A stretch of 64,000 nt of DNA from contig CAVXHV010000005.1 in assembly GCA_963761445.1 (NCBI GenBank), positions 806,001 to 870,000 on the forward strand, in the 5' to 3' direction. The notes under the pieces were generated by a model. The model was not told the DNA's origin, searched no databases, and saw only the letters and a program-made list of their open reading frames with translations. Shown here piece by piece: positions 45,701 through 50,272 of the stretch. Position 1 is the first letter of the stretch. Each line of letters opens with the position of its first letter. This DNA comes from CAVXHV01 sp963761445. Lineage in GTDB: Bacteria > Planctomycetota > Planctomycetia > Isosphaerales > Isosphaeraceae. The position numbers and the translations under genes are program-made.

Positions 45701-47464
45701 CCACGACCGGGCGCCACTCTGGGCACGATACCGCTCTCCGCCGCGGGCGTGGCCACCTCTGATCGACCGCGACGCTGGCGAACGGGACGAACGTCGTCAC
45801 GGCCAGTTATGCCGCCACGACCAATTTCCAGGCCAGTTCGTCGACCGTGCAGGTTGCTGAAAGCGCGTCGATCTACGTGCTCAACACGTCGGCCTCGGGG
45901 GCCCTCAGCGTTCCGGCAGTGCCGCGATCAACGTTCCGGGCATGGTGGAGGTCGACTCGAGTTCATCGTCAGTCGGTCCAGTTGAGCGGCGCCGCCAAGG
46001 TCACGGCGTCGGGGATCGGGATCGTCGGTGGCTCGCAAGTCACGGGCAGCGCGTCGTTCAGCGTGACGCCGACGAAGATCGCCAGCTTCACCGATCCGCT
46101 CGCCTCCCTGCCGGTGCCCTCGGCCACGGGCCTGAAGACTTATGCCGCGGTGAATATCGGCGGCGTCACGGTCGAGACGATCGGGCCGGGAATCTATCCG
46201 TCGATCAGCGTCAGCGGCAGCGCCAAGCTGACAATGACCGCCGGGGATCTACGTGATCGACGGCGGCGGACTGACGTCTCCGGCGCCAGCAGCCTGACCG
46301 GATCGGGCGTGATGATCTACAACGCCGGCAGCAACTATAACGGCGGAACAGGCAGCACTTTCGGCGGGATCACCCTGAGTAGCGGCTCGTTCAGCCTGTC
46401 GCCGCCGACCAGCGGCACCTACGCCGGCATCTCGATTTTTCAGTCGAGCGACAACACCAAGCCGATCGCCATCAGCGGCGCCGTCCTGGCCAACCTGGGC
46501 GGCGGTGTGGTCTTCGCCCCCGCGGCCGTCATGAACATCAGCGGCAGCGCCCAGATCGGCACCGCGGGCACATCGGTCAGTCCGCTGATCGTCAACGAGC
46601 TGGTGCTGAGCGGAGCTGCCGGGGCGTATCAGCTCGCTCAGGGTGCCACCCCAAGTGAGGCCGCCTCGACCTCCAACTGGATCACCGACCCGGTGCTGAC
46701 CGTCGCCGCCGGAGACGACACGGGCGCTGGCCTCGACCCGGCCGAAGTGTCCGACCTCGGCGAACGCGATGGATTACCTCAACCAGGCGCTTGCCTCGTT
46801 CGGCGTCAACCTGAGCTGGGCACCCGCCGGCACGACCCCCGACGTCACGGTCCACTTCGCCACGACCACGCCCGAGGGGGGGCAGGCCGATGGCGTGCTC
46901 GGCTTCACCACGGCCCAGAATGCCGTCTACATCGTGGCCGGCTGGAACTTTTACACCGGTTCCGATCCCGGCCAGATTGGGCCGGACCAGTTCGACTTCA
47001 CCACGCTGGCGACTCACGAGCTGGCACATACACTGGGCCTGGGAGAGAGCCAGGACCCTGGCTCGGTCATGTACGAGTATCTCGCCCCGGGAACGGTCCG
47101 TCGAACCTTCACCGAAGACAACCTGGCGGCGATCGATACCGACTCCGACCGATTCATGAAGGTCGCCGCGACCCGCCCGATGGCGACGGCCGCTCCGCCA
47201 GTGACGCAGGTCGGTTTGGCGGGCCTTTCGCCGCAGGTCTTCGACTCTGCGCTCGCGGGCCTCGACGACTTTCCCGACACGGTCTCCTCGATCCATTCCA
47301 GCGAGCACGATCCGCGTGACGCGGCGCTTGCGGTCGTTGCCCAGGACAACGACCAGGTCCCTCTCGAAGTCGCCCAGCAAGTCGCCGAGTCGATCATGAG
47401 CAGCCCCGCTCGCGGGTCGATCCGGATCCGATCAATGCTGCCGGCGTGGAGGCCGCAGCCATGA
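30424..47464 (+). CDS. Giant multidomain exported protein with two metalloprotease domains (whole reconstructed gene)
   Basis: Reading in order across frame changes gives one continuous architecture of roughly 5,700 codons with no internal start signature: a basic N-terminus with LEPRMML, the exported-protein motif of planctomycetes; NTIGG-type beta-helix repeats to about 35.05 kb, with a LamG domain inside; PKD/Ig-like domains to 37.3 kb; an FDGD repeat block at 38.3-40.0 kb; a metzincin (HELAHLLGARH) with a PPC-like domain at 42.8-44.0 kb; MBG and Ig-like domains; and a matrixin-like domain at 46.75-47.2 kb. The stop overlaps the ATG of kinase 4 (ATGA, 47461-47464). More than twenty single-base frame changes are needed, densest at 31.7-34.9 kb. 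It could instead be two or more genes, but no second LEPR start or ribosome site separates the parts. Confidence 0.7.
30755..31732 (+). CDS. Giant protein segment 2: first beta-helix block
   Basis: This open segment holds NPVFIDGWSQGGAGYTGVPL and a series of units built as NVVEGDFIGTDVTGTVAL, then NGxGVEI, then NTIGGTTxxARNxISGN. These are right-handed beta-helix rungs typical of large surface proteins and of polysaccharide-binding folds; no lyase active site is evident. The frame is lost near 31715 after NVISGNG, and the pattern resumes at once in another frame as GVEPDTVVIEGNIIGADPTG. Confidence 0.75.
   Translation: MFIDGWSQGGAGYTGVPLIVIDGTSAGSGSDGLDLDTGSDGSTIRGLVINDFGGAGISITTSGNLVESSFIGTDVSGAVAAANGTGVEIASGGENNTIGGTTIIARNIISANANAGVEIDDANDNVVEGDFIGTDVTGTVALANGADGSPSGGIDVTDSASANTIGGLTAAPGTGAGNLISGNIGAGVWLDSAGPDNLVAGNLIGTNVTGSVALGNGYALGSLKSGTGVEVYSSPDTIVGEPGGGNVISGNGLGNTDGSNVHLIYSSGSVVQSNLIGTDVTGTVALSTNTLFGVFLEIGSYTVGGLTPIPGTGLGNVISGNGVWH
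30900..35050 (+). repeat. NTIGG / NxISGN / FIGTDxTGT beta-helix repeat array
   Basis: Units of about 45-60 codons recur throughout, each with three conserved boxes: GNTIGGTT, RNxISGN and VVEGNxIGTDxTGTxAL. They appear in all three forward frames because single-base shifts are frequent between 31.7 and 34.9 kb (for example GGGCACGGCGTG near 33395, where GGCAACGGCGTG would restore NTGNGVEI). The LamG-like domain at 32.67-33.2 kb interrupts the series. The array probably forms a long solenoid stalk at the cell surface. Confidence 0.75.
32666..33811 (+). CDS. Giant protein segment: LamG-like domain plus beta-helix repeats
   Basis: The first 180 codons form a concanavalin/LamG-like fold: TGQAFQFNDTAGERVDVNDP, VTLSAWINLSSL, YGLYVNSSGELVFEWYSAG, FQQVAVVTDGSTVTFYVNGV and NLFNGLIDEISV. 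Such domains bind carbohydrate or protein. The beta-helix pattern then resumes with TVAGNLIGTNPAGTIAIPNG and NTIGGTAGDPSNIISGN. It is placed within the solenoid rather than at an end. The C-terminal 40 codons of this frame are out of register. Confidence 0.75.
   Translation: MTYGTGVTGQAFQFNDTAGERVDVNDPSNYLATTAVTLSAWINLSSLPGTTPYVIASRAYSATSENYGLYVNSSGELVFEWYSAGAFHTETSSGADLGSRLGVFQQVAVVTDGSTVTFYVNGVAVSSAAMPDPLDDSASGDLEIGGLSQGPNLFNGLIDEISVTLDPLPADVIARIYANGGQGTDLGGSGTQDTTVAGNLIGTNPAGTIAIPNGGDGVEINDAFNNTIGGTAGDPSNIISGNTGTAWRSPAQTRRATWSRATISAPSLSGLAALANATGVTISSGSTDNTIGGTTSGAPNVISGNSAEGVRIQTTTRSDNVVEGDYIGTDVTGDAKLGNSSGIELCGVGQHDRRLGRGRRQHHCRKRRNRSYTGYAAALRS
34913..35905 (+). CDS. Giant protein segment: end of beta-helix and bridging beta domains
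   Basis: The segment starts with the last beta-helix units (NIISGNRSDGILI, TIIQGNMIGSSPGLGNG) and passes into a repeat-independent part: LLEISGYALPGSIIGFYASA, GVLFLGSFVEGSAEDTNSTV and FNFTFVVPSSITPGMSVTAI, a module often found after NTIGG repeats in large planctomycete proteins. Near its end it begins the first PKD-like unit (SYQGFFGDNASTTLSGTANY). The frame changes at about 35815. Confidence 0.7.
   Translation: MRANIISGNRSDGILINGGSSTIIQGNMIGSSPGLGNGIGLYDPATPMTLGGTARDQSNFYGYNNGPGVLLGPAAAVGSSALGERFAGDSDVGILIGTLTTPTSAPAPFTPSSPLFSPVITESSIKSGLLEISGYALPGSIIGFYASASTDVHGNGEGVLFLGSFVEGSAEDTNSTVGTGTMAGANQFNFTFVVPSSITPGMSVTAISGGTAAAPVVSQFAADSQTIAGSVGPTISSGGNATVLVGQAFSYQGFFGDNASTTLSGTANYDDGTGNQALSIKATAVTPASYDEYTPLATGTYISRTSSPRRGRMTSRFRSSTAIATRPRVG
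35902..37218 (+). CDS. Giant protein segment: PKD-like domains
   Basis: PKD-like beta-sandwich units are marked by TIYWGDGSTPTPATV, VAVNWGDGTTPTEISL and VVIDWGDGTSTDVPLAAG, each about 100 residues, with strands such as HVYTAPSSVEAGKGLYAVTA and HHYQSQPAYRAGTPYTVTVS. PKD units usually act as spacers or bind carbohydrate or protein. After the third unit the correct frame moves to the next segment near 36790. Confidence 0.75.
   Translation: MTVTVVATPPTIDPGQVTLAPTNDLTDTASPTIVSVDESITVSGTFTDPNPGTTSAGEIDTVTIYWGDGSTPTPATVDQATHTFTATHVYTAPSSVEAGKGLYAVTATLTDSEGLSTTIGGGKLYAEVDDVPPTGLALGFTSETVAPGGAVSLSGQFQAPQDANDLYDVAVNWGDGTTPTEISLLGGVTSFSGLTHHYQSQPAYRAGTPYTVTVSVNDAYEPLDLATASASVSVVAPTASALAVNLSTNEITEGGTATVAGTLTAAVPGDPHVVVIDWGDGTSTDVPLAAGVAKFSGRHPSLPAQLGEAGRRRLCHHGDRHRHRRGRTAGSQCERVDQGRRHRPDGFRSGRHDRPRPVGHDVAVHDHRGLDGLPHRPLHQPRRCPRQRYHHDQLGRRHDRPGHRPARDLDLPRRASLRRLAGRDDQLGQDDHRDRDRR
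36821..37792 (+). CDS. Giant protein segment: fourth PKD-like unit and Ig-like domain
   Basis: It continues the PKD series with GVYAITATGTDTDGAALPGA and IMINWGDGTIDQAIVQPATL, followed by an Ig-like stretch (LDYQWTVNNQVVSTTSSYSV). GVNAILVTDLGGNSILAGEA then leads toward the solenoid. The frame changes near 37720 in the run GGCGACGGGGGACACC, after which the next segment reads ATGDTYVGNAGDDVFNEHTD. Confidence 0.7.
   Translation: MKQAGGVYAITATGTDTDGAALPGANASASIKVDDIAPTVSDLVVTTDQDLSATTSLSTIIEGSTVFLTGHYTNPGGAHDSDTIMINWGDGTIDQAIVQPATLTFLDEHPYADLPAGTTSSVKTIIATATDDEGDSGTASISLTVTHPAPVVSIQSGGFNAAGQQMLSAPISGGDTAALDYQWTVNNQVVSTTSSYSVSPSLEVVGGNSTSNVVKVTVTEANDPAETSSYSAQLDLLDIPGQTFVVPAPSQGVNAILVTDLGGNSILAGEALATSGNTIEFSGGLPVIASGVTPSTDTFDFRHAGDGGHLRRQRRRRRLQRAY
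37689..41147 (+). CDS. Giant protein segment: FDGD repeat solenoid
   Basis: This is the longest clean segment (over 1,100 codons), although it is highly repetitive. It starts with TPATGDTYVGNAGDDVFNEH and a stretch like autotransporter beta-strands, then 26 FDGD units (separate entry), then looser units such as TLVNDGTITGPVTFVG, STFLNLGSIQGSISFQGDAG and NLLDNEAAGVGSITLTSFGS. The products would be rich in Gly, Asn, Thr, Ser and Asp with no Cys in the repeat block. A beta-solenoid that binds calcium through the DGD turns is a reasonable inference. The frame changes near 40955. Confidence 0.75.
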   Translation: MELRPRQTPLIFDTPATGDTYVGNAGDDVFNEHTDGTVAYGMGGNNIFNFQVNCTLTAVADTGQNTLDFASNPYAITFNMQETEGQTQYVMPGSTAHAVIVNDLGNAGTFSTLDCSNYGDTVTAATGSTIVGGGGMDTVMLSSVSSVTVDASASGNMLENTAGSTLGNVTYLGDSAAATGSDGAVNFSNDASGTIDGTLAFDGDSGATTFNNSGTTGASASISFDGDNAATVFNNTGTQSGTISFDGDSGATTLAAGQGSTGAISFDGDGAAATFINAVGAVQSGTISFDGDSGGMTFAGQGGTGTISFDGDNAAATFSNSGTQSGTIGFDGDGGTATFNNYSNSSQTGTISFDGDSGASSFNNSSGAVQTGTISFDGDSGAATFANNGSAAASISFDGDSGAATFANNGTTATNANVTFDGDGGASSFNNYTGSSTGGSITFDGDSGASTFANNGVTQSGATINFDGDSGATTFNNIGSVATGATVSFDGDSGATTFNNNPGAIQSGSVGFDGDSAAGTFTGGQAGSQTISFDGDGGAATFNNFGGSTQSGTVNFDGDSAAGNLGGGQHGTPSISFDGDGGAATFNNYGGSTLSGSVGFDGDGATSTFNNYSGANPIGSVGFNGDGGSATFNNNAGATASGTIGFDGDGAAATFNNAGTIATSQPIVFSELAGSSTFNNESATNQMVAIAFDGDNSAQTFNNAAGSTQSGSVSFDGDNTANTFNNSGTVAVSTPIGFDGDNASQTFNNAPGGTQSGSIGFDGDNSLSLYESGSSNDPSPTSANLLFSGEGNADVFWNQIDVDSLTFTPGASSVSATLVNTGSISTYSIVTVGTTVSSIALYNGAIVDGTLEAGTIGGPIIFAGGSVTGTLVNDGTITGPVTFVGQAAIGGSSTFLNLGSIQGSISFQGDAGTDALTNDGSVAGTIVENAGTGPVTLINDGTGVTAIDVNGDAAAMGTTPTVATNRLLNEQDGLTGIEFVGGGGGNLLDNEAAGVGSITLTSFGSNNVLFNSGNQFGQITLIGDGDDSTLFNYGSDVGTNSDVSSITFQENGGTDALINTGCELGDIVMSGSDLASGLANSGANIRLDFRSRAGLRSASCSPTARSARWPFNRPHRVRSRSSTGAWSTHSASPAAPGPIISRTTAPSRSWIT
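38281..39990 (+). repeat. 26-unit FDGD/FNN tandem protein repeat
   Basis: Twenty-six consecutive units of about 20-23 codons follow the consensus [I/V]-x-FDGD-[S/G/N]-x-x-x-[T/S]-FNN-x-x-G-x-x-x-SG-[T/S]. Clear examples are ISFDGDSGAATF and VGFDGDGATSTFNN. One unit is degenerate (IVFSELAGSSTFNN) and one reads FNGD. The DNA repeats too (TTCGACGGCGACTCGGGC and variants) but synonymous positions differ, so the array is old or under selection as protein. I know no named family with this consensus. Confidence 0.85.
41167..44622 (+). CDS. Giant protein segment: beta-strand repeats, metzincin and PPC-like domain
   Basis: The first half continues loose NxG-type repeats (YYGGTGGDTLGIGASAGNVN, ENDGAGTSSSKIVFIGGTGD). 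The protease domain begins near 42770: QWVYLDFDTYADPIDGEPP, VLSRLEADYADFPFVQFTE, DDWIVLYFN, then AAHELAHLLGARHSD at 43156-43200, a full HExxHxxGxxH zinc motif. The Met-turn methionine expected later is not obvious (the likely place reads FDHLISSPATQG). A pre-peptidase C-terminal-like domain follows (NWYSFSGEKGDDFTFETESQ, DTVLGIYDSSGNLLGYYGGT, TGTFYVEVSSYAAPAGDP), then a PKD-like unit. It may be secreted or surface-bound and act on extracellular protein. Confidence 0.78.
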   Translation: MVNVGTIDGSPGTGMGESSIQTSSSPLTLVNESGGTISGVLVSAGASLDVENDGSIAGGTEIEAGGTSARFFSYAGSSLTNVSYFASSGGDVVQSEGSLNGLSFFGGDGSATELDLFGPTNENISYYGGTGGDTLGIGASAGNVNNVILYGDLGTDTINSFANNIQNVSLVAGSGDANFYNEGNDGTGLSLFGGAGTAVFYNGGPGSTGGNDTHDVTVTAGSGDTAIDSTGIDFGTLTLIGGSGVNYLENDGAGTSSSKIVFIGGTGDNTLDNTGNSVGAIVFTDGMTTSGGSSVPNNANDTVSNTGNDIGSITATVNSGELALVSSGDNLTSITATAVGGSSSVTNMGSVQTLIMDGGAGNASLIDTPDSTAAAITGATIIFTDEGGTSTFIDSSPAAQATFVAGPVGGQVVIQTGATGPISLTGNTGGDTYTFEGAPQATVSIDQPASTASLSVSNELDFSTFSGGAINLDLENTGPQNQEGLILDLVDGSGINEVVGAPAPNTIIGNSQVDVLDTEAISDSSITSASTPTIIAPTQWVYLDFDTYADPIDGEPPQAYTTAERADVLSRLEADYADFPFVQFTENAADAANVPADDWIVLYFNRTPDQTGQPGGQSSEIDFGSFDPGRYAEIQVNGLIGGPGNPPAFSNGQDNFAVLSAKIAAHELAHLLGARHSDAFGPIGYGVHTPPGDAGFSPDLNGPDAAFETFDHLISSPATQGTTRLNDIRPLYFGPREAIKLAFDEQGTVEPATTAAHTTLATAMPFPLSSLVVPNDITSLPGVEQGMNFEVLAGAVSDTIGLQNGLAAPNWYSFSGEKGDDFTFETESQILPSLANGGSVDTVLGIYDSSGNLLGYYGGTAENNNQFEGTDSLLDDVILPYTGTFYVEVSSYAAPAGDPMYDPSNPASPLNINNMTSVDNPASPDYDPAAAAAFLATGNGTAVGSYDLFIYRYNQSNATITSGNTLISRTPGATLTGTSGDDTLIGTGAGTYIQGSDTVSLTSTVPTTPIDFYDASLGSVLITDTGSMAGSTVTINFGDGTVTTEAASASISLAHLYASLGTETITVSFKLAAGGTDMLEIPVTIAGLDAPTVTAPVITSGTPTLSAPVTFSSSVTNFYPGDTYQAAWTFTNVDAEYVGHDRRDRDDSQLC
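45024..45860 (+). CDS. Giant protein segment: MBG and Ig-like domains
   Basis: From about 44730 the text reads, across three frame changes, GKVTPTLSLSPTSPVYTGLP, GAVVNYTYANATTGQSLG and DVGSYTVAASYAG, an MBG-type domain, continued here by TVNSTSKPFGTNDSAQLGG. A bacterial Ig-like domain follows: TSLVLTSSSSKGIVYGAPVT, FTATVSNMDSTQVPAGVVTI and FTTSALAVGSDTIAASFTPT. A second Ig unit begins at ASTTTSLTYSG, where the frame is lost near 45605. These are spacer modules between the two protease domains. Confidence 0.68.
   Translation: MTVNSTSKPFGTNDSAQLGGTTSGILNNDSIVITFSSAGSAATAAVSSAPYAITATASAPSDPIKLSDYILKVLQGNLTVVPDRTSLVLTSSSSKGIVYGAPVTFTATVSNMDSTQVPAGVVTITANGTTLGTATAGSTSSGQAIWTFTTSALAVGSDTIAASFTPTSSFQASSSSLSQSVTAASTTTSLTYSGRNLRSVDDLDRQGHGRRAEHRHAVGERHLHRHHDRAPLWARYRSPPRAWPPLIDRDAGERDERRHGQLCRHDQFPGQFVDRAGC
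45847..47319 (+). CDS. Giant protein segment: Ser/Gly-rich beta domain
   Basis: The segment starts ESASIYVLNTSASGALSVP and continues with QLSGAAKVTASGIGIVGGSQ, YAAVNIGGVTVETIGPGIYP and GSGVMIYNAGSNYNGGTGST, a low-complexity beta region known from other planctomycete surface proteins, where it often reads SIYVLNxSAxGALSxSG. It ends with SNWITDPVLTVAAGDDTGAG. The true frame then moves to the protease segment near 46750, so the last 190 codons of this open frame are probably not translated. Confidence 0.65.
   Translation: MQVAESASIYVLNTSASGALSVPAVPRSTFRAWWRSTRVHRQSVQLSGAAKVTASGIGIVGGSQVTGSASFSVTPTKIASFTDPLASLPVPSATGLKTYAAVNIGGVTVETIGPGIYPSISVSGSAKLTMTAGDLRDRRRRTDVSGASSLTGSGVMIYNAGSNYNGGTGSTFGGITLSSGSFSLSPPTSGTYAGISIFQSSDNTKPIAISGAVLANLGGGVVFAPAAVMNISGSAQIGTAGTSVSPLIVNELVLSGAAGAYQLAQGATPSEAASTSNWITDPVLTVAAGDDTGAGLDPAEVSDLGERDGLPQPGACLVRRQPELGTRRHDPRRHGPLRHDHARGGAGRWRARLHHGPECRLHRGRLELLHRFRSRPDWAGPVRLHHAGDSRAGTYTGPGREPGPWLGHVRVSRPGNGPSNLHRRQPGGDRYRLRPIHEGRRDPPDGDGRSASDAGRFGGPFAAGLRLCARGPRRLSRHGLLDPFQRARSA
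46769..47464 (+). CDS. Giant protein segment: C-terminal matrixin-like metalloprotease
   Basis: The domain reads MDYLNQALASFGVNLSWAPA, VTVHFATTTPEGGQADGVLG, NAVYIVAGWNFYTG, then LATHELAHTLGLGESQDPG and SVMYEYL. HELAH is the zinc site and VMY fits a Met-turn. The third ligand position holds Glu (HExxHxxGxxE) instead of the usual His or Asp. The tail of about 100 residues (LAAIDTDSDRFMKVAATRP and beyond) ends at a TGA overlapping the next ATG. The fragment could be expressed as a separate protease, but the upstream domains read straight into it. Confidence 0.75.
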   Translation: MDYLNQALASFGVNLSWAPAGTTPDVTVHFATTTPEGGQADGVLGFTTAQNAVYIVAGWNFYTGSDPGQIGPDQFDFTTLATHELAHTLGLGESQDPGSVMYEYLAPGTVRRTFTEDNLAAIDTDSDRFMKVAATRPMATAAPPVTQVGLAGLSPQVFDSALAGLDDFPDTVSSIHSSEHDPRDAALAVVAQDNDQVPLEVAQQVAESIMSSPARGSIRIRSMLPAWRPQP

Positions 47465-50147
47465 TCGATCCTGACGTGACCGGGGCCAACGATCCGGAAG
47501 CGACCACGGCCCACAATCCCGGTGCATGCCGCGGCCCACGATCCTGGCGCGACCACGGCTCACGATCCCGACGCGACCACGGCCCATGACCCCGCCGCCC
47601 CGGGAACCCCAGGCCAGCGGGTTCGCTATATCGGCGACTACGAACTGATCAGCCTCCTCGGGCGGGGCGGCATGGGAGTGGTCTACCGGGCCAAGCAGAT
47701 CACTCTGAACCGGCAAGTCGCCCTGAAGATGATCAGCAACTCCGAGTTCGCCAGCGAGGATCAGCTCCGCCGTTTTCAGAACGAAGCCGAAGCCGTCGCC
47801 GCACTCGACCACCCCGGCATTGTCCCGATCTACGAGGTTGGCACCTTCGAGGATCAGCGCTATTTCAGCATGAAGCTGATCGACGGTCGGGGGATGGAGA
47901 AAGCCCTCGGAGACCTCAAGGACGACCCGCGCGAGGCCGCGCGGATCGTTGCGGAGGTCGCCGATGCCGTCTACCACGCCCACCAGCGCGGCATCCTTCA
48001 CCGCGACCTGAAACCGGCGAATATCCTCCTCGATCACGAGAACCACCCCCACGTCACCGACTTCGGCCTGGCCAAGCGGATCGAGGGGGAAGAGGGCATG
48101 ACACTCTCCGGCAGCGTGCTGGGCACCCCGGCCTACATGTCTCCCGAGCAGGCGGCAGGCCAGACCTCGGCGATCACCACCGCTTTCGGATGTCTACGGA
48201 CTCGGAGCCATACTCTTTGCGGCCCTGACGCACCGCGCGCCCTTCGTGGGCGACTCGCTCATGATGACCCTGGACCGGGTCCGAACCCACGCTCCGGACC
48301 CTCCCAGCCGCTTGAACGCGCAGGTTCCCCGGGACCTCGAGGTGATCTGCCTGAAATGCCTGGAAAAGGATCCCAGGCAGCGCTACGCCTCGGCTCAGGC
48401 GCTCGGGGACGATCTTCGCCGATGGCTCGCCGGCGAGCCGATCTCCGCCCGCCCGGTGGGTCCGGCCACGCGGCTGGCGATGTGGGCGCGACGCAACCCC
48501 GCCCTCGCAGGGCTGAGCCTGGCGCTCGTGGCCGCTCTCATCGTCGGCGTTGCCGGAATCGCCTGGCAGTGGCGTGAGGCTGTCGTTCAGCGCGACCGGG
48601 CACGCGAGCAGGAACGGATCGCCCGCGAGGCCGAGGGTCAAGCCCTGCGCCAGGAGGGAATCGCCCGCGAAGCCGAGAAGAAAGCCGCCGAGTCGCGCGA
48701 CGCCGCCCAGGCCAGCGAGAAGGTCGCCGTCGCCGCGCGAGCGGAGGCGGAAAAAAACTATCAGCTCGCTGCCACCCAGGCCACACTCGCCCTCAACACC
48801 ATCCAGGATCTTGTCACCCGCGTGTCCACGGGGCTCAACCAGCCCGGCCTCTTCGACCTGAAGACCGAGATCATCCAGAAGGCCCTCGAACGCGTCGACT
48901 CCGTGGCCAATGTTTATCAGGGCACGACCAACAAGGAGGCCACCACCTTCGCCGCGCTCTTCGAGCTGGGCAAGATCTATCGCCAGACCGGCAAGATCGA
49001 GAAGGCGGCCAAAGTCTTCCGCCAGTGCCTGGGCATTGCCCGCGAGCGAGTCGTGATCAAGAAGGGGAGCGACCCATCCCGCCAAAACCTGGTCAACGTC
49101 CTCGGCGAGCTGGCTGGCTGCTCCATCGAACTTGACCGAGACCTGAAGGCGGCCGTTGCTTACGACCGCGAGGCGCTGGCCATCCTTCAGGATATCCTCG
49201 ATCATCCGATGCGGCAGGATCGCGTGATTGATCGTAAAATCACCCTGAAGAATCTGGGTTACTACCATTACCGGATCGGGACATCCCTGCTCATGGTTGG
49301 CGAACTGGTTCAATCGCTCGAGGAATACCGCCAGGCCTACAACGTTCACGTCGACCTGCTCGCTGGAGCGAGGGACGACCCCGAGCTGATCCGTACCGCC
49401 GCTCTCGATGCACTGACACTGGGCAATGGGTCGTATCTACTAGGTCGACGTGAGGCCGCCGAAGATTACTTCCGGCAGTCGCTCGACTTGATCGAACAGT
49501 TCGATCGGGCCAGAAAAGGTGCGCCCGATGCGCGCTTCCTCCTCGCTTCCTACCGCTCGGTCGCTGGTCTCTACCGCTTCCGGATCGGCCAGCGCGAAGC
49601 CGCTCGACGCGAGTATCAGTCCGGCCGCGATCTATTGGTGGCACTCAAGACGGCCGACCCCCAGAACATCTACTACCGCAGCGAGCTGGTCGTGCTCCTT
49701 GGCCGGCTGGGCCGGCTGGAAGAAGTCGCGCAGCAACCCGGCGCTGCTCGGTCGGCCTTCGAAGAGGCTTATCGCCTGGCCGAGGAGAACTATCGGGTCG
49801 ACGAGAAGAATGATCTCCGCCGGATGGCGCTAATCAAACTCTTGCCCCGGGTTGGCCAGGTCGAACGGGCCCTCGAGATGGCCGAGCGAATCGCTGCCGG
49901 GCCCAAAGTCGACCCGGAACTCTGGGTCGAACTGGCCTGCTGCTACGCTCAATGCGCCCGATCCTTGCCGCCGGAAAAGGCCGAAAGAGCGCGGGCCTGC
50001 CAGATCAAGGCCGTTGACGCTGTCCGCTCGGCGATTCGCGGCGGGTTCCGCGATAAGATCGCACTCGAGATCGAGCCCGACCTCGACCCGATCCGCCCGC
50101 GCGATGACTTCCAGGCGGTGCTCCGCGAAATGCCTGCGGCCTCCTGA
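47461..50147 (+). CDS. Ser/Thr protein kinase with TPR-like C-terminus (kinase 4; two frameshifts)
   Basis: The start at 47461 overlaps the stop of the giant gene (ATGA). The N-terminus is a short tandem repeat (GANDPEATTAHNPGA, then AHDPGATTAHDPDATTAHDP), with a frame change near 47525. The kinase domain has LLGRGGMGVVYRAKQ, VALKMI, HRDLKPANILLD, TDFGLAKRI and YMSPEQAAGQ. A second frame change near 48175 leads to DVYGLGAILFAALTHRAPFV. One membrane helix (LALVAALIVGVAGIAW), a long charged coiled coil (REQERIAREAEGQALRQ) and TPR-like helices follow. Translational coupling suggests that the kinase and the giant surface protein work together, for instance in contact or substrate sensing; that is inference. 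Confidence 0.9.
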
Positions 50148-50272
50148 GCCCGGCGGCCACCTTGCGAAAGCACGAAAACCGGTCTCGGTGAATTAGCCGT
50201 CATGGGTTAAACTCCGCGGCCGATCGGCTTTGCCGAGACACACCTCCACTCGCAACGAAAGGAGTCCAAGCG

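Noticed and set aside
30424..47464. Alternative genetic code or programmed frameshifting to explain the broken frames
   Set aside because: The breaks have no common slippery motif, go in both directions and also hit housekeeping genes such as valS and tatC.
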